A stretch of DNA of 64,000 nucleotides from Collinsella sp. (GTDB taxonomy: Bacteria > Actinomycetota > Coriobacteriia > Coriobacteriales > Coriobacteriaceae), in NCBI GenBank assembly GCA_019414445.1, contig DXMA01000008.1, forward strand, positions 1 to 64,000, read 5' to 3'. A program made the position numbers and the translations under genes. Below the pieces are notes generated by a model that ran no database searches, was not told where the DNA came from, and saw only the letters and a list, made by a program, of their open reading frames with translations. Positions within the stretch are counted from its first letter, which is position 1; every line of letters begins with the position of its first letter. Shown here in pieces: positions 60,338 through 64,000 of this stretch.

Positions 60338-61780
60338 GTGCTTAATAGATTCCGCATGCTTGTCGCCTGTGCTTTGATCTTCGCGCTTTGCTGGGTGCCG
60401 GGATTTGCGTTTGCTGGGGACGCTGAGGATGGGGCCCAGGTTGCTGCGACCGCTCATGGGCTTTCCTATGGGATCGAGGGTTTTGAGCGGTTGGCCAAGG
60501 GGACCGCTCGTGCCATGGAGGGCCAGCCTAAGGGCTACCGGTTTCCCGTTGACGAGGACGTGGACCTTGTAGTGGCGCCTGCTGCCGATCGCGTTGTGGT
60601 GTGGATATCGCCCAAGGCGGTCGAGAAGTATGGATTGGATCCGCAGGATAACGAGTGCGTATCGGGTCTCAAGGCCCTCGTCTGTAAGCTCGACAGTGCA
60701 AACTGTATGGGAGGTGCGCAGCTAGGGGACGTGGATCTTCCTTGGTATGTCACGCCGGAAACAACGTTTGAATCCGGCGGGTATACCTATGGCTTTGACG
60801 AGCGCGGTGCGGATGGGGACCGCTATGTGGTGATTACATCAGCCTCGGGTGATGCCAAGGGCGGCGCGCGTTGGCTTGATAGCGCTCAAATGGTAGAGGC
60901 ATCGTCTGTCGTGTTGCGGGATGAGCGGGGGCCCTTGACCTCTTCGGCCTCCTTATTGGGCGGCATCGACTACCGACCGTTTTGGGTGTCCATTAAAACG
61001 AGTGGCCTTGCCCTGCTGATCTCCTTTGCACTGGGCCTGTTCGCCGCGTGGAAGACTATGGGTACCTCGAGCCGCGTGAAGGGTTTGCTCGATTCGGTCT
61101 TTACGATTCCTATGGTGCTGCCGCCCACGGTCTGCGGCTTTCTGCTCCTCATGCTGTTTGGCCGCTCGACCGGGGTTGGTCAGTGGCTCATCGCGCACGG
61201 CGTCTCGATCGTCTTTACCTGGCCCGCGGCGGTGATATCTGCCGTGGTGGTGTCGTTTCCCCTGGTCTACCGCACGGCGCTCGGTGCCTTTGAGAGCCTT
61301 GACACGCAGATGCTCGATGCGGCGCGAACCCTGGGCTGGTCCGAGCGTCGCATCTTCACCAAGCTTATGATGCCGCTTGGCTGGCCCTCGATTGCCGCCG
61401 GCACGGTGCTCGCCTTTGCCCGCGCGATGGGCGAGTTTGGCTGCACCCTGTTCTTTGCGGGCAACTATGCCGGCATTACGCAGACCATTCCCATTGCGAT
61501 TTACTTTGAATGGATGGGCGGCAATACGTCGGTGGCCCTCTTTTGGGTCGTGGTCGTAATAACGTTTAGTTTCCTAGTCATCCTGTTCATCAACATGTAC
61601 ACCGCTCATTCGCAAAAGTATCGCGAGCGGGGCCTTGCCCGTGCGGAGCGCAAACAGGCCAAAGATCTCACCGGACAGGGCGATTCGCTCGACCCGGCGG
61701 GCGGCGATGCGCTGCGTATCGATCGCGAGGCGCTGACCGAGCTCATGCGCGATGATGCCGCTTTGCAGGGAGGTCGATAG
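60338..61780 (+). CDS. modB: molybdate ABC permease ModB with N-terminal extracytoplasmic domain
   Basis: 480 residues, about twice the usual ModB length. A signal/anchor helix (about 7-27) is followed by ~185 extracytoplasmic residues (30-212) I cannot assign to a family. The ModB permease core with five to six spans then runs from about 213 to 430, with the EAA loop DAARTLGWSERRIFTKLMMP and the ARAMGEFGCTLFFAGNYAGITQT signature. A ~50-residue charged cytoplasmic tail ends it. GTG 60338 is preferred (TGGAG upstream); GTG 60269 or ATG 60356 are alternatives. Confidence 0.85.
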   Translation: MLNRFRMLVACALIFALCWVPGFAFAGDAEDGAQVAATAHGLSYGIEGFERLAKGTARAMEGQPKGYRFPVDEDVDLVVAPAADRVVVWISPKAVEKYGLDPQDNECVSGLKALVCKLDSANCMGGAQLGDVDLPWYVTPETTFESGGYTYGFDERGADGDRYVVITSASGDAKGGARWLDSAQMVEASSVVLRDERGPLTSSASLLGGIDYRPFWVSIKTSGLALLISFALGLFAAWKTMGTSSRVKGLLDSVFTIPMVLPPTVCGFLLLMLFGRSTGVGQWLIAHGVSIVFTWPAAVISAVVVSFPLVYRTALGAFESLDTQMLDAARTLGWSERRIFTKLMMPLGWPSIAAGTVLAFARAMGEFGCTLFFAGNYAGITQTIPIAIYFEWMGGNTSVALFWVVVVITFSFLVILFINMYTAHSQKYRERGLARAERKQAKDLTGQGDSLDPAGGDALRIDREALTELMRDDAALQGGR

Positions 61781-61783
61781 GCC

Positions 61784-62854
61784 ATGTCGCTCGTTCTGGA
61801 TATCAAAAAGCGCTATTCCGGCGTTATCCTCGACATGCAGCTCGAGGCCGGCGAGGAGCGTGTGGCGCTGCTCGGTGCCTCGGGTTGCGGCAAGAGCTGC
61901 ACCTTGCGCTGCATTGCCGGTGTGGAGACGCCCGACGAGGGCAAAATCGTCGTCAACGGCGTGACCTTTTTTGACTCTGCGGCGGGCATCAACCTGTCGC
62001 CCCAGGAGCGAAAATGCGCCCTGCTGTTCCAAAACTATCAGCTGTTTCCCAACATGACGGTGGCCGATAACGTATGCGCCGGCGTAAAGGACGCGGGCGA
62101 CGCCGCCGCGCGCAAGCAGCTTGCCGAGCGCTACCTGGGCATTTTTGGCCTGGCCGATTTTGCCGACCGCTATCCCGCGCGCCTCTCGGGCGGCCAGCAG
62201 CAGCGCGTGGCGCTTGCCCGCATGGTGGCGGCACACCCGGGCATCTTTATGTTCGACGAGCCCATGAGCGCACTCGATGCGTACCTTAAGAGCGCGCTCG
62301 AGCAAAACATGCTCGACCTCTTTGATGTGTGCAACCGCACCGTGCTCTACGTGAGCCACGACATCGACGAAGCATGCCGCCTGTGCCAGCGTATCTGCGT
62401 GATGCACGACGGGCATGTTGAGGAGATCGGCTCCGTCGAGGACGTGGTCCGCCGTCCGCAGACGCTGGCGGCACTGCGCCTGACGGGCTGCAAGAACACA
62501 AGCCGGGCGCGCAAGATCGGGTCTCAGGAAGTTGAAGCCCTCGACTGGGGCATGACCTTTAACGTGGGCCATGAGGTTCCCGATAACGTGACGTACCTCG
62601 GTATTCGTGCGAGCTACTTCCATGTTGACAATCGCGCGGAGCGCGGTCGCAACAGCTACGATTTGCACGTGGCCCGTGTGAGCGATTCGCGCTTTGAGCG
62701 GCTGGTGCTGCTGGACGTGCCGCGTGCTGATGCGCCCACGCGTCTGCAGTGGAAGGTGAATAAGGTGAGTGTACCCGTGGAAGAGCTGCCGCAGGCGGGT
62801 GAGACTCTGCGCATGCATTTTGATGCAAGCAGGATTCATCTCGTTTGCCGATAA
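61784..62854 (+). CDS. modC: molybdate ABC transporter ATPase ModC
   Basis: 356-residue ATPase energising ModB. Walker A is GASGCGKSC (near 31), the signature LSGGQQQRVALARM, Walker B IFMFDEPMSALD and H-loop YVSHDIDEA. The C-terminal ~110 residues fit the regulatory molybdate-binding (TOBE/Mop-like) region. GGAGG precedes the ATG, 3 nt after modB. Confidence 0.92.
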   Translation: MSLVLDIKKRYSGVILDMQLEAGEERVALLGASGCGKSCTLRCIAGVETPDEGKIVVNGVTFFDSAAGINLSPQERKCALLFQNYQLFPNMTVADNVCAGVKDAGDAAARKQLAERYLGIFGLADFADRYPARLSGGQQQRVALARMVAAHPGIFMFDEPMSALDAYLKSALEQNMLDLFDVCNRTVLYVSHDIDEACRLCQRICVMHDGHVEEIGSVEDVVRRPQTLAALRLTGCKNTSRARKIGSQEVEALDWGMTFNVGHEVPDNVTYLGIRASYFHVDNRAERGRNSYDLHVARVSDSRFERLVLLDVPRADAPTRLQWKVNKVSVPVEELPQAGETLRMHFDASRIHLVCR

Positions 62855-62866
62855 TGCGGGTGCGAT

Positions 62867-62901
62867 GCGGTCGAGGAGGTAGTCCTCGACCGCTTTGTTT
62901 T
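62867..62901 (+). terminator. modC terminator
   Basis: Perfect 11-bp stem (62867-62877 with 62883-62893), five-nt loop, then TTTGTTTT. Confidence 0.9.
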
Positions 62902-62937
62902 CACTTCGCCGTTCGCCGATTTCTACATGACTAAACC

Positions 62938-62965
62938 TTATCAGTCTGATAATTAATTATCAGAC
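62938..62965. promoter_or_regulatory. operator-like cluster of TTATCAG half-sites
   Basis: TTATCAG at 62938, CTGATAA at 62946 and TTATCAG at 62957 give two overlapping dyads. The second dyad is a perfect 22-bp palindrome at 62944-62965. It lies between the modC terminator and the gene at 63299, so it is a likely operator for that gene. Confidence 0.6.
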
Positions 62966-63039
62966 AGCGAGATGCTCACATCCCAACGTTGTCGTACGCG
63001 TGTCGGCGGTGTTCGTCTTGACGACAACCGTTGATATAG

Positions 63040-63298
63040 TTACCTTCGACGAGAAAAGGAGGGCGCGCCGATGCTGCAGAAGACATATTCGCGTCGCGTT
63101 GCCGCGCGCGCCCTGTATATGGCTCGGAGCCGCATATGAGCAGGTATGTTCACGGCTCCGGGAGAGACGACGCACAACTAAATAATCGACCGCAAAGCGG
63201 GTTCCCCAAAATTCCGGGTTTGAGCACGGCTGGGTTTTCGCCACCCACCGTGCAGAAATACCGTAGCTATTCATTTTTGGTTCGAGAGGGGAACCGTC
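63040..63298 (+). other. structured leader with two short frames upstream of the dehydratase-family gene
   Basis: The 443-nt gap after modC ends in about 260 nt that look like a transcribed leader. Hairpins: CGGAGCCG (63125) with CGGCTCCG (ends about 63159); CCGC-AAA-GCGG (63190-63200); and GCACGG-c-TGGGT (63224-63235) with ACCCA-CCGTGC (63243-63253). Two short frames overlap this region (listed separately). It may be a riboswitch or attenuator of unknown class. Confidence 0.45.
63071..63139 (+). CDS. short upstream frame, 22 codons
   Basis: ATG 63071 with AAAAGGAGG 8 nt upstream, among the strongest ribosome-binding sites in the window. The product is 22 residues, basic (SRRVAARALYMARSR), with five Arg. 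Its stop TGA overlaps ATG 63136 of the next short frame (ATGA). Either a leader peptide or a remnant. Confidence 0.4.
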   Translation: MLQKTYSRRVAARALYMARSRI

Positions 63299-63306
63299 AT
63301 GGCTGA
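63136..63306 (+). CDS. second short frame overlapping the dehydratase-family start
   Basis: 56 residues, coupled by ATGA to the frame at 63071 and ending 8 nt inside the gene at 63299. Composition (Ser, Gly, Arg, Pro, Asn; no hydrophobic core) is not typical of a folded protein. Translation through it would melt the leader hairpins, so its interest is regulatory if real. Confidence 0.25.
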   Translation: MSRYVHGSGRDDAQLNNRPQSGFPKIPGLSTAGFSPPTVQKYRSYSFLVREGNRHG

Positions 63307-64000
63307 AGAATTCGATTTCCATCCGATGTGGGAGAGCCTCGGCATGAATCTTGCCGACCACGACATGCTGCTGGGCGCCGTGGGCCAGATGTACGGCGAT
63401 ATGTTCCTGACGCAGAACAATCGCCCCAAGTCTACGTCCTACCTGGATTTTGTCGCCACCAACATCCACAGCGGCCGTATTAAGGAGATGCTCGACAAGA
63501 AGGAGGCCGGCGAGGCCACCAAGATCGTCGGTTCGTTCTGCGTCTACGTGCCCGAGGAGATCGTGCTTGCCTGCGATGGCATCCCCGTGGGCCTGTGCTC
63601 GGGTGCCGACTGGGCAACGGACAAGGTCGAGGAGCACTTGCCGCGCAACACCTGTCCGCTCATCAAGAGCTTTGCCGGCTTTAAGCTGGGCGAGGTCTGC
63701 CCCTACATTGAGTCGAGTGATCTGGTGGTGGGCGAGAACACCTGCGATGGCAAGAAGAAGGCCTACGAGTTCTTTGCCACGCAAAAGAACATGTACGTCA
63801 TGGATATTCCCAACGTGCATGACGAGTCGACGCTCGTGACCTGGAAGGCCGAGGTTAAAAAGCTTGCCGCCAAGATTGAGGAAGAGTGCGGCGTCAAGAT
63901 TACGCCCGAGCGCCTGAAGGCTGCCATCCACGCCGTCAACGAGAAGCGTCGAGCCCTGCAGCGCCTCGCTGCCACGCGCGCTGCCGACCCGGCGCCCATC
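63299..64000 (+). CDS. 2-hydroxyacyl-CoA dehydratase / double-cubane-cluster family protein, 5' part
   Basis: The first 234 codons of a gene running off the window. It matches the HgdB/BcrC-BadD/DCCP family of iron-sulfur proteins that work with an ATP-driven activator (HgdC type). Cys residues typical of the cluster ligands are visible: PVGLCSGADW near 101, NTCPLIKSFAG and the family hallmark ENTCDGKKKAYEFF near 144-157. The N-terminus is soluble. GAGAGGGGAA precedes the ATG. The activator gene would be expected just downstream. Confidence 0.88.
   Translation, partial: MAEEFDFHPMWESLGMNLADHDMLLGAVGQMYGDMFLTQNNRPKSTSYLDFVATNIHSGRIKEMLDKKEAGEATKIVGSFCVYVPEEIVLACDGIPVGLCSGADWATDKVEEHLPRNTCPLIKSFAGFKLGEVCPYIESSDLVVGENTCDGKKKAYEFFATQKNMYVMDIPNVHDESTLVTWKAEVKKLAAKIEEECGVKITPERLKAAIHAVNEKRRALQRLAATRAADPAPI

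Noticed and set aside
63160..63255. Possible c-di-GMP-I riboswitch (ACGCACA and CGCAAAGC words)
   Set aside because: The GGUAGC...GGGUUACC half of the aptamer is absent and the GCAAAGC word sits in a simple hairpin.

Overview
The window is about 60% GC, gene-dense, and carries an actinobacterial division cluster with no ftsA: mraZ ... ftsQ-ftsZ, then pgeF, yggS, sepF, yggT and divIVA. Together with anaerobe-type genes (a 2-hydroxyacyl-CoA dehydratase-family protein, a C_GCAxxG_C_C protein, a cysteine desulfidase) this points to a gut Coriobacteriia member, most likely Collinsella. That assignment rests on protein content and gene order, not on a database match. I see no rRNA, tRNA, CRISPR array, transposase gene or prophage.

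Layout. 1-15660: division and cell wall (dcw) cluster, with a promoter overlapped by MraZ-type boxes at the left edge; murE is missing between the PBP gene and murF. 15690-21120: pgeF followed by a complete pstSCAB-phoU operon, which splits the usual pgeF-yggS neighbourhood. 21170-23790: yggS-sepF-yggT-divIVA; yggT has no standard start codon. 23811-29880: nitroreductase, a Pit phosphate transporter with its DUF47 partner, a Bax-inhibitor-like protein, a PARG-like protein and an SGNH hydrolase. 29885-32330: thiD and thiC, thiC under a TPP riboswitch. 32403-39284: a small membrane protein, yaaA, M18 aminopeptidase, polA and a Cof-type HAD. 39428-43100: argG and argH, argG preceded by what reads as an arginine leader-peptide attenuator. 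43300-49999: ndk, rpiB, cysteine desulfidase, a HAD protein, rpsA, RNase P RNA and a YigZ protein. 50067-57227: C_GCAxxG_C_C protein, metY-type enzyme, MFS transporter, xpt, a frameshifted GGQ release-factor-like gene, a lipid kinase and a CLC transporter. 57438-64000: molybdenum block (moeA, mogA, modABC), then a structured leader and a truncated 2-hydroxyacyl-CoA dehydratase-family gene.

How the genes work together. The dcw genes make lipid II and build the septum; SepF is the likely membrane tether for FtsZ in the absence of FtsA. Phosphate can enter through the high-affinity Pst system or the low-affinity Pit system, each with its own PhoU-like partner. The molybdate ABC transporter feeds MoeA and MogA, which insert Mo into molybdopterin.

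Most notable: (1) a 24-codon leader peptide with six Arg codons in its last ten, followed by competing hairpins, upstream of argG; (2) a roughly 95-nt three-stem element present twice (46067-46156 and 49153-49249) whose outer stem differs in sequence but keeps its pairing; (3) several long intergenic palindromes, two with homologous arms; (4) a yggT gene that appears to start on ATC; (5) a ModB permease with a large extracytoplasmic N-terminal domain.
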